DNA from: Prochlorococcus sp. AG-347-I06
GTDB lineage: Bacteria; Cyanobacteriota; Cyanobacteriia; PCC-6307; Cyanobiaceae
DNA length: 64,000 nt
Direction: 5' to 3'
NCBI GenBank assembly: GCA_003281605.1
Contig: QCBM01000001.1
Span: 310,001 to 374,000 of the forward strand
Part shown: positions 1 through 7,634 of the stretch, one piece after another
How positions within the stretch are numbered: position 1 is the stretch's first letter
Layout of the letters: each line of letters starts with the position of its first letter
The notes under the pieces: generated by a model
What the model saw: the letters and a program-made list of their open reading frames with translations, nothing else
Told to the model about the DNA's origin: nothing
Database searches by the model: none
Program-made: the position numbers and the translations under genes

Positions 1-1
1 T

Positions 2-673
2 AGTTTTATTGGAAGATACCCACATGAATTATCTGGAGGCCAAAAACAAAGACTAGCAATTGCAAGAGCTCTTGCTCCCAGTACTAATTTTATTTTATTA
101 GATGAACCATTTTGTAGTCTTGATATGCATGTCAAACTAAAATTGAGAAGTGAACTCCCAAATATCCTAAAAGGTTGTAATGCAAGTGGATTAATGGTTA
201 CTCATGATCCGGAAGAGGCAATGTCAATTTGCGATAAAGTTGCCGTCATGAATGAAGGAAAAATACATCAAATTGATACACCAATTAACCTTCTAAACAA
301 TCCCAAGACCCTATTTGTTAGTAGTTTTATTTTGGGTAATAATATTATTAAACTTCAAAAAAATGGTAATGCATATATGTCTTGTTTAGGTGAAATAAAA
401 AGTTCAGGGGTTTTACAAAATGCAACTATTAAAAGTATGTCAATTGCGCCTAAATTTATATCAATTAAAAGATCAGAATCTGGAAATGCGAATGTAATAT
501 CTAAAGAATTTCTTGGAGAATTTCTTATATATAAAGTAACTATTAACGGAAACATATTGCGGGTTAGAACTGATATTAATAATCTTCTAAATAATGGTGA
601 TAAATGTTCTCTTTCTATAAATAAAAATAGTTACTATTTTTTATATCCTGGAGCATATAAGGTACATATATAG
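2..673 (+). CDS. Iron-type ABC transporter ATP-binding subunit, 3' part
   Basis: The 5' end is cut by the window edge; the frame is already open at base 2. What remains starts just before the ABC signature (LSGGQ), runs through Walker B (ILLDEP, then the D-loop SLD) and the H-loop (VTHD), and ends in a roughly 120-residue TOBE-like domain. This layout is that of importer ATPases of the FbpC/FutC (ferric iron) and POT/molybdate type. The ferritin gene and Fur-like boxes that follow favour ferric iron as substrate, but that is inferred from context. Walker A lies outside the window. Confidence 0.85.
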   Translation, partial: SFIGRYPHELSGGQKQRLAIARALAPSTNFILLDEPFCSLDMHVKLKLRSELPNILKGCNASGLMVTHDPEEAMSICDKVAVMNEGKIHQIDTPINLLNNPKTLFVSSFILGNNIIKLQKNGNAYMSCLGEIKSSGVLQNATIKSMSIAPKFISIKRSESGNANVISKEFLGEFLIYKVTINGNILRVRTDINNLLNNGDKCSLSINKNSYYFLYPGAYKVHI

Positions 674-680
674 AATTTAT

Positions 681-803
681 TTATAGGCAATTACACTTCC
701 CTCCCTTCCAATTAGAGCATTTTTTCTTTTTACATTTCTTTTTTTTATCTTTATATATTTTATTAGTTAAAAGCAGTTCAGAAAAACTGTATTCTAAATT
801 CAT
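681..803 (-). CDS. Lys/Cys-rich 40-residue mini-protein, divergent from ferritin
   Basis: ATG-started ORF of 40 codons. The first 18 residues look ordinary; the rest is a lysine-rich tail with four cysteines at positions 24, 29, 37 and 39 (C-x4-C-x7-C-x-C), ending CNCL. The start codon lies 15 bases from a Fur-like box (819-833), in the position expected for repression. I do not recognise a family. A metal-binding or ferritin-associated role, loosely like bacterioferritin-associated ferredoxin, is speculation from cysteines and context. It could also be a chance ORF. Confidence 0.45.
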   Translation of the reverse strand: MNLEYSFSELLLTNKIYKDKKKKCKKKKCSNWKGGKCNCL

Positions 804-818
804 TTATAGTATTGCGAG

Positions 819-833
819 TGATTTTCATTATCA
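819..833. promoter_or_regulatory. Fur-box-like palindrome between ferritin and the Cys-rich ORF
   Basis: TGATTTTCATTATCA matches the 7-1-7 Fur core TGATAATnATTATCA at 12 of 14 positions, with the right half perfect. It sits 78-92 bases ahead of the ferritin ATG and 16-30 bases ahead of the start of the divergent 40-residue ORF, so it could serve either gene. Confidence 0.55.
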
Positions 834-910
834 TATTATTTATTTTAATTTAAAGGATTTATTAATTACTAATTTATACAAAATGTTGTATTATTTCCTT
901 AGATACTTAT

Positions 911-1471
911 TTGAAAATGAATGAAAATAACATAAAAACAAAAAAATTAGTTAATTTTGGTCCATCTGGAAGAGCTGTTGCTCAACCGATAGACAAAAGT
1001 TTGTTGGATAACATTTTTGAACATCTAACAATGGAAAGATATGCCAATGCTCAATATTTTTCTATGTATCTATGGTTTCAAGAACGTGATTTAAATGGAT
1101 TTGCCTCTCATTTTCTAAGTGAATCACAAGGCGAAATGGAACATGCTCAGAAATTTGCAGATTACTTAATCGCAAGAGGACAAAGCGTAAAATTAGATGA
1201 AATTCCTGCACCCGTTCAAACATGGGATTCTATAGAGGAGCTGATTTCTTATTCTTTTAATATGGAGGCTGATTTAACTTCATCTCTACAACAACTTTAT
1301 TCCATATCAGAAAGAATTTCAGATACAAGAACTAACGTATTTTTAGATCCTATTATAGATGCTCAAACTCAATCAGAAGATGAATTTGCGAACATACTGG
1401 GCAAGGTTAAGTTTGCTTCTAATCAACCTTCGGCAATCTTATTAATTGATAGTGATTTAAAGAAAAAATAA
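911..1471 (+). CDS. Ferritin
   Basis: A 186-residue non-haem ferritin: iron oxidation and storage in a 24-subunit cage. The four-helix bundle motifs are visible: a first helix with Glu42 (TMERYANAQYF), a second with the paired ligands Glu75 and His78 (GEMEHAQKF), a third around Glu119 (NMEADL) and a fourth around QTQSEDEF (residues 153-159). Residues 1-30 form an extension before the bundle. The start could be codon 1 or codon 3 (ATG AAA ATG). The ABC ATPase upstream is on the same strand but separated by 237 bases holding a divergent small ORF and a Fur-like site, so ferritin probably has its own iron-controlled promoter. Confidence 0.93.
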   Translation: MKMNENNIKTKKLVNFGPSGRAVAQPIDKSLLDNIFEHLTMERYANAQYFSMYLWFQERDLNGFASHFLSESQGEMEHAQKFADYLIARGQSVKLDEIPAPVQTWDSIEELISYSFNMEADLTSSLQQLYSISERISDTRTNVFLDPIIDAQTQSEDEFANILGKVKFASNQPSAILLIDSDLKKK

Positions 1472-1744
1472 ATTACTTTCAAATTTATTTTCATTCAATG
1501 TCCTTTTGGTTATTACAAAAAGTAAATTCGAGAAGTTGATTTTTCCATTATTTTTATTTAAAAGTTCAGCTATTTTATAAATTTCCTTAACTCTTTTGAA
1601 AATATTTTTGTTTTCAATAAATAACCTTCCTTTCAATGCTTTATTTTCTGTGGTTTTGTAGGCTTGCTTGATATTTTTGAGTCTATTTGATAAAAAATCA
1701 ACTTCCATTAACAAGTTGTTTGTAAGTGATTGTGATTCGTTCAT
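1457..1744 (-). CDS. Conserved-looking small hypothetical, likely cotranscribed with the CRP-type regulator
   Basis: A 95-residue protein from the ATG at 1744. That start lies 4 bases beyond the regulator's stop on the same strand; the longer open frame to 1804 would overlap the regulator and is less likely. It is Lys/Asn/Leu-rich, predicted helical, with no signal peptide, membrane segment or motif that I recognise. Its 3' end overlaps the convergent ferritin gene by 15 bases. The tight spacing suggests one operon with the regulator. Confidence 0.6.
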   Translation of the reverse strand: MNESQSLTNNLLMEVDFLSNRLKNIKQAYKTTENKALKGRLFIENKNIFKRVKEIYKIAELLNKNNGKINFSNLLFVITKRTLNENKFESNLFFL

Positions 1745-1748
1745 GTTT

Positions 1749-2336
1749 TTATAGCGGCGATGTTTCAATAAAAGAAGGGGCAACACTGACTGTTTGGGTT
1801 CCAATTGGAGCTATTAATAACTCAGATGATCTTAATTTAGAAATTAATCTTGTTGATGTTACGCGTGTAGAACCGATTAATTCTCCAATCCTTTCGTGCG
1901 TTAACCTAAAGGGTAACTCGCACCATTGACCACATCTTCTACCTAGACGATTTACTAGTATTGAAAACAAGGCTTGTAATCGCTGTTCAGCATTCCCTAA
2001 GTGTCTTATCCTAAGGAGTTGCAAAGTCCATTCATTTACTGCATCAAAACCAATATTCTGATCAATATTTACATTGCTATGAAAAGACAAATCTGTTAAC
2101 GCTTCAACACAGACACCTTCGCTACATAAAAGGTCCGTTCTTAGTTGATCACCTGATTGTAAAAATGCAAGAGTCATTCCTTCAGTTTCTTCACAAGGGC
2201 AATAAACCCTAGCAATTCCACTTTCAACTTCTAGGCATGTTCCTTTTGGTCTTGATGAAGGATCTATTAATACGGATTGACCAGTAATTATCCTTACTAA
2301 TTTTGACGGGGATTCTCCATAACTATGGAAATTCAT
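1749..2336 (-). CDS. CRP/FNR-family transcriptional regulator
   Basis: A 195-residue protein with the CRP layout: an N-terminal cupin-like sensor (about residues 15-110) and a C-terminal winged helix with the recognition motif LTHERIGELIGSTRVTSTRL (about 142-161). This helix resembles those of NtcA and other cyanobacterial CRP proteins, but the sensor domain is short and does not look like NtcA or a canonical cAMP-binding pocket. A Fur-like palindrome (2354-2368) sits 18-32 bases ahead of the ATG, so iron-dependent expression is likely. A role in iron stress is inferred from its neighbours. The ligand is unknown. Confidence 0.88.
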   Translation of the reverse strand: MNFHSYGESPSKLVRIITGQSVLIDPSSRPKGTCLEVESGIARVYCPCEETEGMTLAFLQSGDQLRTDLLCSEGVCVEALTDLSFHSNVNIDQNIGFDAVNEWTLQLLRIRHLGNAEQRLQALFSILVNRLGRRCGQWCELPFRLTHERIGELIGSTRVTSTRLISKLRSSELLIAPIGTQTVSVAPSFIETSPL

Positions 2337-2347
2337 TAATTAAAATA

Positions 2348-2368
2348 TGATAATGAGAATTATTATCA
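2348..2368. promoter_or_regulatory. Strong Fur-box-like site ahead of the CRP-type regulator
   Basis: TGAGAATTATTATCA (2354-2368) matches the 7-1-7 Fur core TGATAATnATTATCA at 13 of 14 positions. An extra TGATAAT half-site overlaps it at 2348-2354, giving three consecutive half-sites. It lies immediately in front of the regulator's start codon. Confidence 0.7.
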
Positions 2369-2398
2369 ATTATGCACTATAAAATTACTTATTGCAAT

Positions 2399-2413
2399 AG
2401 ATTCTCATTATCA
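2399..2413. promoter_or_regulatory. Second Fur-like site in the same spacer
   Basis: AGATTCTCATTATCA matches the 7-1-7 Fur core at 11 of 14 positions with a perfect right half ATTATCA. It lies 77-91 bases ahead of the zinc-ribbon gene at 2490 and could extend control to it. Confidence 0.4.
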
Positions 2414-2489
2414 TCATGATTTTGATGTTTTTCTTTACATAGTATTTAGCAATATAATTTAGATAGAATTGCTAAAAATTTTATTTTAG

Positions 2490-2678
2490 ATGAGTGTAAG
2501 TAGAGTTTGTTTAAATTGTGGAAGTTCATCATTCGTCTCAGATCGATCTTTAGGAGGTAAAATTGTATGTTCTAAATGTGGATCTTCTTCATTTAAAAAT
2601 AAATCCTCTTCATTTTTAAAAAGTAAATATTTTGTATTTCTAGCTATTGCGATAGCTATTTTCATAATTGTTATCTAA
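2490..2678 (+). CDS. Small zinc-ribbon membrane protein
   Basis: A 62-residue protein with two CxxC knuckles (Cys7/Cys10 and Cys27/Cys30), a Ser/Lys-rich linker and a C-terminal hydrophobic segment (about 46-62, ending FIIVI) that should anchor it in a membrane. The tetracysteine arrangement predicts a small zinc or iron site. It shares a spacer with the Fur-like boxes of the CRP-type regulator. Its last 8 bases overlap the convergent ABC gene. Function unknown. Confidence 0.7.
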   Translation: MSVSRVCLNCGSSSFVSDRSLGGKIVCSKCGSSSFKNKSSSFLKSKYFVFLAIAIAIFIIVI

Positions 2679-3459
2679 TTAATCTTTTTATATTCCAAAT
2701 TCCATTATTATTAGTTACCTCTACTTGAATACCATATAAATTATTAAGATTCTCACTATTTATAACCTTATCTTGTTCTCCATCGGCCATTATTTTGCCA
2801 TCTTTTAGCATTATCACCCGGTCATAAACTTTTGTAATCGTTGAAATATCATGAGTGACGCATAAAATTTTAGTTTTTAATTTTGATAATTCATTAACTT
2901 TATCAATTACAAAAAACTTTGATTTATAATCTAAATTTGCAATTGGTTCATCCAAGATTAAGATTTCAGGTTTTTTGATTAATGCCCTTGCAATGAGAGA
3001 AATTTGTTTTTCTCCATCTGATAAATAGGAAAAATTCTTTTTAGATAAATTAGAAATATTCATTTTTTTCATGATTTTTTCGACCTTATAAGAATCTCTT
3101 TCTGATTTATTTTGTATATAACAATATCTTCCATATAGTCCACTTAAAATTAAATCAAAAACTTGTAGGCTTGGATTTATTCTATTTTTAATATCATTAT
3201 TAACGGTACTTATTTTATTTCTTAGTTCCCATAAATTTATAAGTTCTTTGTCAAATATTTTCAGTTTCGAATCATTAGTAATTACTGGGTATATGTTTCT
3301 ATTAATTACTTCTATTAATGATGATTTGCCTGAACCATTTGGTCCAATTAATATGACATTCTCTGAATACGTTATTTTTAAATTTAAATCTTTTATTACT
3401 TCAATACCATTTTTAAAACAATTTATATTTTTTGCCTCAAACCAAAATTTATTAACCAC
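2671..3459 (-). CDS. Orphan ABC transporter ATP-binding protein
   Basis: A 262-residue single ATPase domain: Walker A GPNGSGKSS (about residues 39-47), signature LSDGE, Walker B ILILDEP and H-loop VTHD. The signature has D where LSGGE/Q is usual. The start is a GTG whose first base is the last base of the stop of the 33-residue membrane ORF upstream, so translation is probably coupled. No ordinary permease gene is adjacent. It resembles the ATPases of short two-component importers or exporters, but the substrate cannot be inferred. Confidence 0.9.
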   Translation of the reverse strand: MVNKFWFEAKNINCFKNGIEVIKDLNLKITYSENVILIGPNGSGKSSLIEVINRNIYPVITNDSKLKIFDKELINLWELRNKISTVNNDIKNRINPSLQVFDLILSGLYGRYCYIQNKSERDSYKVEKIMKKMNISNLSKKNFSYLSDGEKQISLIARALIKKPEILILDEPIANLDYKSKFFVIDKVNELSKLKTKILCVTHDISTITKVYDRVIMLKDGKIMADGEQDKVINSENLNNLYGIQVEVTNNNGIWNIKRLIR

Positions 3460-3560
3460 TAAAACTTATTGCTCCAAAATATAATCAATTGGATTGAGCT
3501 TAAAATAAATATAAAAAGATAAAGCCAATTCAACCAAGAAGGTCTATTTACTTTCTTCAT
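3459..3560 (-). CDS. 33-residue single-span membrane ORF coupled to the ABC ATPase
   Basis: ATG-started ORF with a basic N-terminus (MKKVNRP) followed by one hydrophobic span of about 19 residues. Its TAG stop shares one base with the GTG start of the ABC ATPase, and it begins 3 bases after the Rieske gene ends. The close packing suggests a three-gene operon: Rieske protein, this ORF, ATPase. I do not recognise the family. Confidence 0.55.
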   Translation of the reverse strand: MKKVNRPSWLNWLYLFIFILSSIQLIIFWSNKF

Positions 3561-3563
3561 AAA

Positions 3564-4883
3564 TTATATTATTAAAATAAAAAATATAAGTGGAGCAGCA
3601 AATCGTACTAATGTTTTTCTAATAATACCTATATTATTTACAATTTCTAACTTCTTTATCTCAGGGGGATATTTCAATATCACTTTGTCATAGACATCAA
3701 GATCTTGATTTTTTATATTATTCCATGGTTCATCTTTATCATCAGACTTTTTGTACCATTTCCAAAAATAATTGATTATTCTGTCTTCTCCCAATAACTT
3801 TATTTCATCTTTACTTATAAATCCCATATTGTGGTTATATGTTTGTGTTTTTAAAATCATATAATCCTCATCGAATATCTTATAAAAAATCTTTCTTTGA
3901 TTCTCTTTAAACAACATCAGGTTATTAAGTAATTTATTTCTTAAAAATTTCCTGTAATGTCTCACTATTACTCTTGCTTTGTTATTTCCTAGTGGAATAT
4001 GATCTAAAACTTGTAAATATCTAGCTGCAGAAGGATCACCTTTATAAATTAATATCCTTCCTGGTGGTATGTACTTGATCCGGATAAATTCTTTTGTAGG
4101 TTCATTCTTGTAGTAATAAATACTTTCAATGTATTTATGAGTAACATTAATTTTCTGGTTAAAACTAACTAGAACGTTTTTATTAACATCTTTATCAGGG
4201 ATTGTATCTCCATGAACCCAAAAAAGATGAAGGATATCTAAGTGGTTTTCAATTATTCTTGACCAATCACATTTAAAGTCAACTAATACCTCTTCAAATA
4301 CATAATCCTTATGAATAAAGCCATTTTCATATAATTCGTAATTACTTATTGGTGCATCTTCACTTATGTTGCTTAAATCAGTGTCAGATTTTTTAGAAAA
4401 ATGTACAAAAATATATCCATTTTTTTCTAAAGCTTTATATTGAGATAAGTGTATTCTTTTGGCATAGTTATCGTAGTTGTTATCTACTATGTGTCTACAT
4501 GTTATTCTGTCGAGATTTTGGCAACTTCCACCAGATGAGAATTTAGCTCCATGATATGGACAAGTTATTACTCCATCTGATAGTGATCCTTCAAAAAAAG
4601 AGGCCCCCCTATGTGGACAAATATTTTTAATGCATCTAACGTTTTCATTTTCATCTCTATAAAGAACAAGAGGCTCATCATAAAGTGAAAAATAATATAG
4701 CTTATTTTTTTTTAGTTCTTTAGAGGGACAAATTGCATACCAACCAAATAAACCTATTTTTAATTCATTGGGGCTTTCTCTAACATCTAACGAGTCAATT
4801 TTTACTACCGTTCCTTTTTTGAATGGCTTAAGAACGGTATTAAAGTCTTTTGATTTAAAAAAATTAATTTGTCTGTTTTCCAT
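3564..4883 (-). CDS. Rieske non-haem iron oxygenase, pheophorbide a oxygenase-like
   Basis: A 439-residue protein. The Rieske [2Fe-2S] site is C89-x-H91-x16-C108-xx-H111 (CPHRG ... CPYHG). The mononuclear iron site is visible at N213, D216, H219 and H224 (ENHLDILHLFWVH). A C-terminal hydrophobic stretch (last ~12 residues, FAAPLIFFILII) suggests a membrane anchor. This order is shared with the plant/cyanobacterial PaO, Tic55, Ptc52 and CAO group, which oxidise chlorophyll derivatives or related substrates. The substrate here is not determinable from sequence. It is followed on the same strand by a tiny membrane ORF and an ABC ATPase. Confidence 0.88.
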   Translation of the reverse strand: MENRQINFFKSKDFNTVLKPFKKGTVVKIDSLDVRESPNELKIGLFGWYAICPSKELKKNKLYYFSLYDEPLVLYRDENENVRCIKNICPHRGASFFEGSLSDGVITCPYHGAKFSSGGSCQNLDRITCRHIVDNNYDNYAKRIHLSQYKALEKNGYIFVHFSKKSDTDLSNISEDAPISNYELYENGFIHKDYVFEEVLVDFKCDWSRIIENHLDILHLFWVHGDTIPDKDVNKNVLVSFNQKINVTHKYIESIYYYKNEPTKEFIRIKYIPPGRILIYKGDPSAARYLQVLDHIPLGNNKARVIVRHYRKFLRNKLLNNLMLFKENQRKIFYKIFDEDYMILKTQTYNHNMGFISKDEIKLLGEDRIINYFWKWYKKSDDKDEPWNNIKNQDLDVYDKVILKYPPEIKKLEIVNNIGIIRKTLVRFAAPLIFFILII

Positions 4884-5040
4884 AAATTAATTTCTTTTTT
4901 AATTGACTGTTTATCTTTCGGAACTATAACCCAAGTAAATAATCAATTTCTCATAAAAAGAAAATTCTCTATTATTTGTAGCAATAATTATGTAGTTATC
5001 GAAAAATATTGCATCCCTATCGTATTGGGGTATCTTTATT

Positions 5041-5235
5041 TCATATTTTTTGTATCTTTTGTGATTCTTTCAAATTTTTTATGTAATCAATAGCATCATC
5101 AATATTTTTGTGGAAATTACATTGTCCTAAATAACAACCTATAAATCTTAAAAATTTTCTCTTGCCACCACTTACTTCATATCTATGTATTGTTCCGCCT
5201 TCTATAGGAGCATAAATAAGTTCTGGAAGTGCCAT
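5041..5235 (-). CDS. Small hypothetical, 64 residues
   Basis: ATG-started, soluble-looking, with two cysteines (CYLGQC) in the middle and a Lys-rich C-terminus. No family recognised. It points the same way as the Rieske gene but is 157 bases upstream of it. An overlapping plus-strand frame (4869-5093) is judged a shadow. Confidence 0.55.
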   Translation of the reverse strand: MALPELIYAPIEGGTIHRYEVSGGKRKFLRFIGCYLGQCNFHKNIDDAIDYIKNLKESQKIQKI

Positions 5236-5602
5236 ATTAATTTTGCATTTAATACTTAATTAAACAATAATTCATGTTCAAATACATTTCCATAGCTCAG
5301 TCCATATATTTAATAATTAATTTACTTATTTTTGGATAATTATTTATTGAATACCCAAGTATTATTTGTTATCTATTAATTATTGATATGGATTTTTTAT
5401 TATGTCAAAAGCATTTAGACGTTTTTTAAAAAAAATACCAAAAAAAATTCAAACTTTAAAATACTCATTTAGAGAGTTTTTATCTACAAAAATATGAAAT
5501 AGTTGTTTTGATTAATAAATTTTTAATTTCTATATTTTTAATAAAACTTAGTAGGCAGAGTTGAATTCTAAATTATATTAAATTTGCAATTTATGAAATA
5601 TT
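5236..5602. other. AT-rich spacer with one weak mini-ORF
   Basis: No RNA gene or mobile element is visible. The only coding candidate is a plus-strand 31-codon ORF (5402-5497) encoding a very basic peptide beginning MSKAFRRFLKK. It has no clear ribosome-binding site and may be chance. Confidence 0.4.
5402..5497 (+). CDS. Possible 31-residue basic peptide
   Basis: ATG-started and strongly cationic (about 11 Lys/Arg in 31), with spaced aromatic residues compatible with an amphipathic helix. It sits alone in an otherwise empty spacer. Low confidence because poly-A-rich DNA readily yields lysine-rich chance ORFs. Confidence 0.25.
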   Translation: MSKAFRRFLKKIPKKIQTLKYSFREFLSTKI

Positions 5603-5944
5603 ATGATCAAAAGAGTTTTTACTATATTCATTTTAACTTTGCTTTTTCTATTTAGTAGTCCAGTTTACTCATTAGATACTTCTTCTAAAACTCTTGAAAA
5701 GTATACTAAAAAGATTTCTAGCAAGTTCACTAAAACTTACTGCAACACAACAAACTTCGGTATTTCTTATGAAGGAGCTTTGGCATTTGCTATTGGAGAA
5801 ACTAATAAGGAATTTAAAAATAATAAACTCAATAAATTGATAGATTATTCTCTACTAAAAAATTCAATAGTTAATGATTTAGAAAATAATTGCCAGGTTT
5901 ATGATTTCGATATTACTAATTTAGAAAATTTGAAGTTTAACTAG
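5603..5944 (+). CDS. Secreted hypothetical with signal peptide
   Basis: A 113-residue protein. Residues 1-23 form a clear signal peptide (MIKRVF, a hydrophobic core, then cleavage near VYS-LD), so it is probably periplasmic. The mature part has two cysteines that could form a disulphide. Family not recognised. Transcribed away from the preceding spacer, convergent with the 5966 gene. Confidence 0.65.
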   Translation: MIKRVFTIFILTLLFLFSSPVYSLDTSSKTLEKYTKKISSKFTKTYCNTTNFGISYEGALAFAIGETNKEFKNNKLNKLIDYSLLKNSIVNDLENNCQVYDFDITNLENLKFN

Positions 5945-5965
5945 AAAATGTATATTGTATGAGTC

Positions 5966-6205
5966 TTATTTTTTACCTATCCAATCATTTGGTTTCTCCA
6001 TCATCCATTCGAAAACTCCCTTGGCATCAAGATTTTTAGAAGCATAAACAAATAAAATTGGAAATATTAAAATTACTGCGCCAATAACTGCTAATTCTAC
6101 TTTACCGATACCCATCTCAGTAACTGTTAAAGCAAAATAATTAATCATTATATTTATTGAATTAAAATTTATTTCTACATAATTTATGAAAAAATTTGTA
6201 TCCAT
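5966..6205 (-). CDS. Small single-span membrane protein
   Basis: Open from the ATG at 6205 (79 residues). Internal starts at codon 20 (6148) or codon 31 (6115, MGIGKVELAV) are at least as likely. The shortest form is a roughly 49-residue protein: one transmembrane helix (VIGAVILIFPILFVYAS) followed by a polar tail ending in a KPNDWIGKK segment. No named family recognised. Confidence 0.6.
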   Translation of the reverse strand: MDTNFFINYVEINFNSINIMINYFALTVTEMGIGKVELAVIGAVILIFPILFVYASKNLDAKGVFEWMMEKPNDWIGKK

Positions 6206-6313
6206 TCACTTTTTTATAAAATATCTTAATTATTTATAGCGAAGGATATTTGTATAAAGTACCTATTTTATTGACGCAGAAATTTTAATAATTTAAATAA
6301 ATGCTTATGTTTG

Positions 6314-6463
6314 ATGATTATGAATTATGAAATTATTATTTTTACACCTATTTTCTCATTATTGATTGGATTTATAGTATTGAGAATATTAAAAAAAAGA
6401 AAGAGATCAGCTAAAAGTATTTATAAATTAATAGATGATTTGGAAAAAAAATACATATATTGA
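6314..6463 (+). CDS. 49-residue single-span membrane ORF
   Basis: ATG-started (a second ATG at 6320). One hydrophobic segment at residues 6-25, then a strongly basic stretch (KKRKR) and an acidic/basic helical tail. The positive-inside layout predicts a cytoplasmic C-terminus. No family recognised. Confidence 0.45.
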   Translation: MIMNYEIIIFTPIFSLLIGFIVLRILKKRKRSAKSIYKLIDDLEKKYIY

Positions 6464-6484
6464 TTTCTTTTTTAAGAAAAAAGA

Positions 6485-6781
6485 TTAATCAAATTCTATT
6501 CCAACTTCTTCTTTTAAATTTCTTTCCAAATCTGGAAGATGAGGTTCAACCCAATGATCTTTATTATCAATTCCTGCTGCATTTACATAATTCATAATAT
6601 GTTGATCCACTTGCTTGTAAAGATCATGCAAATTTAAATCCATACGAATATCATGTGCAATTTCAGATACTTGTTTTTCAGTTAGACAATGATCTGGATG
6701 GAGTAAATCGCAACATGGGATTCTCTTCTCGATCAATTCATTTAGATTGATTTTTATTTCGTAATCTTGATGTACAGTCAT
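6485..6781 (-). CDS. Hypothetical soluble protein, 98 residues
   Basis: ATG-started acidic protein containing a Cys/His-rich segment (residues 23-32, CCDLLHPDHC) that could bind metal, and predicted helices elsewhere. No signal peptide or membrane segment. Codon use and length support a real gene. Function unknown. Confidence 0.65.
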   Translation of the reverse strand: MTVHQDYEIKINLNELIEKRIPCCDLLHPDHCLTEKQVSEIAHDIRMDLNLHDLYKQVDQHIMNYVNAAGIDNKDHWVEPHLPDLERNLKEEVGIEFD

Positions 6782-6882
6782 TTAACTTAAAAGTTTATTA
6801 ATCTAATTCTAATTCTGTTTAAGTTTTTGTATATCTTAAGTCAAGAAACAAAGTTCTTTAATATCTATACAGTAATTTAATT

Positions 6883-7038
6883 TTAAATAAATAGATCTTC
6901 CAAATCTTTATACAAATCATCATTCTCTTTTTGGTTTTCTATAAGTTCATTGTGATCTAGTGAAAGTTCTTTTTTTGAAGTATAGAAAAGATATCCAAGG
7001 GCTCCTAAGAGTAATGATGTTGGTAGAATCATTAGCAT
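6883..7038 (-). CDS. 51-residue N-anchored small protein
   Basis: ATG-started. An N-terminal hydrophobic span (LMILPTSLLLGALGYLFY, about residues 2-19) is followed by a highly charged acidic tail (ELIENQKENDDLYKDLEDL). Type II topology is likely. Several small ORFs of this design occur in this stretch. Family not recognised. Confidence 0.5.
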   Translation of the reverse strand: MLMILPTSLLLGALGYLFYTSKKELSLDHNELIENQKENDDLYKDLEDLFI

Positions 7039-7108
7039 TAAATTGACTTATAATGAATATAGTGCAACACTTATTATAGTCAAGTGCTGAACTTTAATTA
7101 ATTTTTAA

Positions 7109-7510
7109 ATGCCTACCAAGAAAAAAAGAGTTGGTTTCATTCCTAGAGAGGATGTTATGAGAATAATTGAAAAGTTGAGCATAGAGAACAATTTAAGTAA
7201 CTCAAAAATAATAAGTATTTTGGTAGAAGAAGCACTTTCTACAAGAGGTATATTTAATAAAAAAAATGGTAGAGCAAATCAATCATATCAATCAAATGAT
7301 CATAATTCAAAAAGGTTATTTCATAATTCTGGTGACTTTACAAATAAAGCAAAACTCTCTATTGATACTAACTCAGGAAATCATTTTATTCCTAGTAAAT
7401 CAACCCATTTAAATGAAGAGAATCAGGAGGCTTTTGACTTGCATACTTATAAAAAGTTTTTATCATTCCTAAAATTTCAGGAAATGATGGATAAATATAA
7501 CACTTTATAA
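7109..7510 (+). CDS. Hypothetical with ribbon-helix-helix-like N-terminus
   Basis: A 133-residue protein. Residues 5-45 (basic strand KKRVGFI, helix VMRIIEKLSIEN, loop NLSNSK, helix IISILVEEAL) resemble the MetJ/Arc ribbon-helix-helix DNA-binding fold. Residues 55-110 are Asn/Ser/His-rich and probably disordered; a short helix closes the protein. A small DNA-binding regulator is a reasonable guess, not proven. Confidence 0.6.
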   Translation: MPTKKKRVGFIPREDVMRIIEKLSIENNLSNSKIISILVEEALSTRGIFNKKNGRANQSYQSNDHNSKRLFHNSGDFTNKAKLSIDTNSGNHFIPSKSTHLNEENQEAFDLHTYKKFLSFLKFQEMMDKYNTL

Positions 7511-7634
7511 GGTGTTGATAAGTGAGGCACTGTGCGTTAAATTAAATTTGTATATATAGGAGATTCGCGTATTAAGATTATTTTTCATCATTTCAAAAAA
7601 CTAAATTCAATTAATCTAAAAAATATTTTTTCCT

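Noticed and set aside
4869-5093. 74-codon plus-strand frame with hydrophobic C-terminus
   Set aside because: It overlaps the start of the Rieske gene and the end of the 64-residue minus-strand gene, has no plausible ribosome-binding site, and its residue pattern looks like AT-rich noise.
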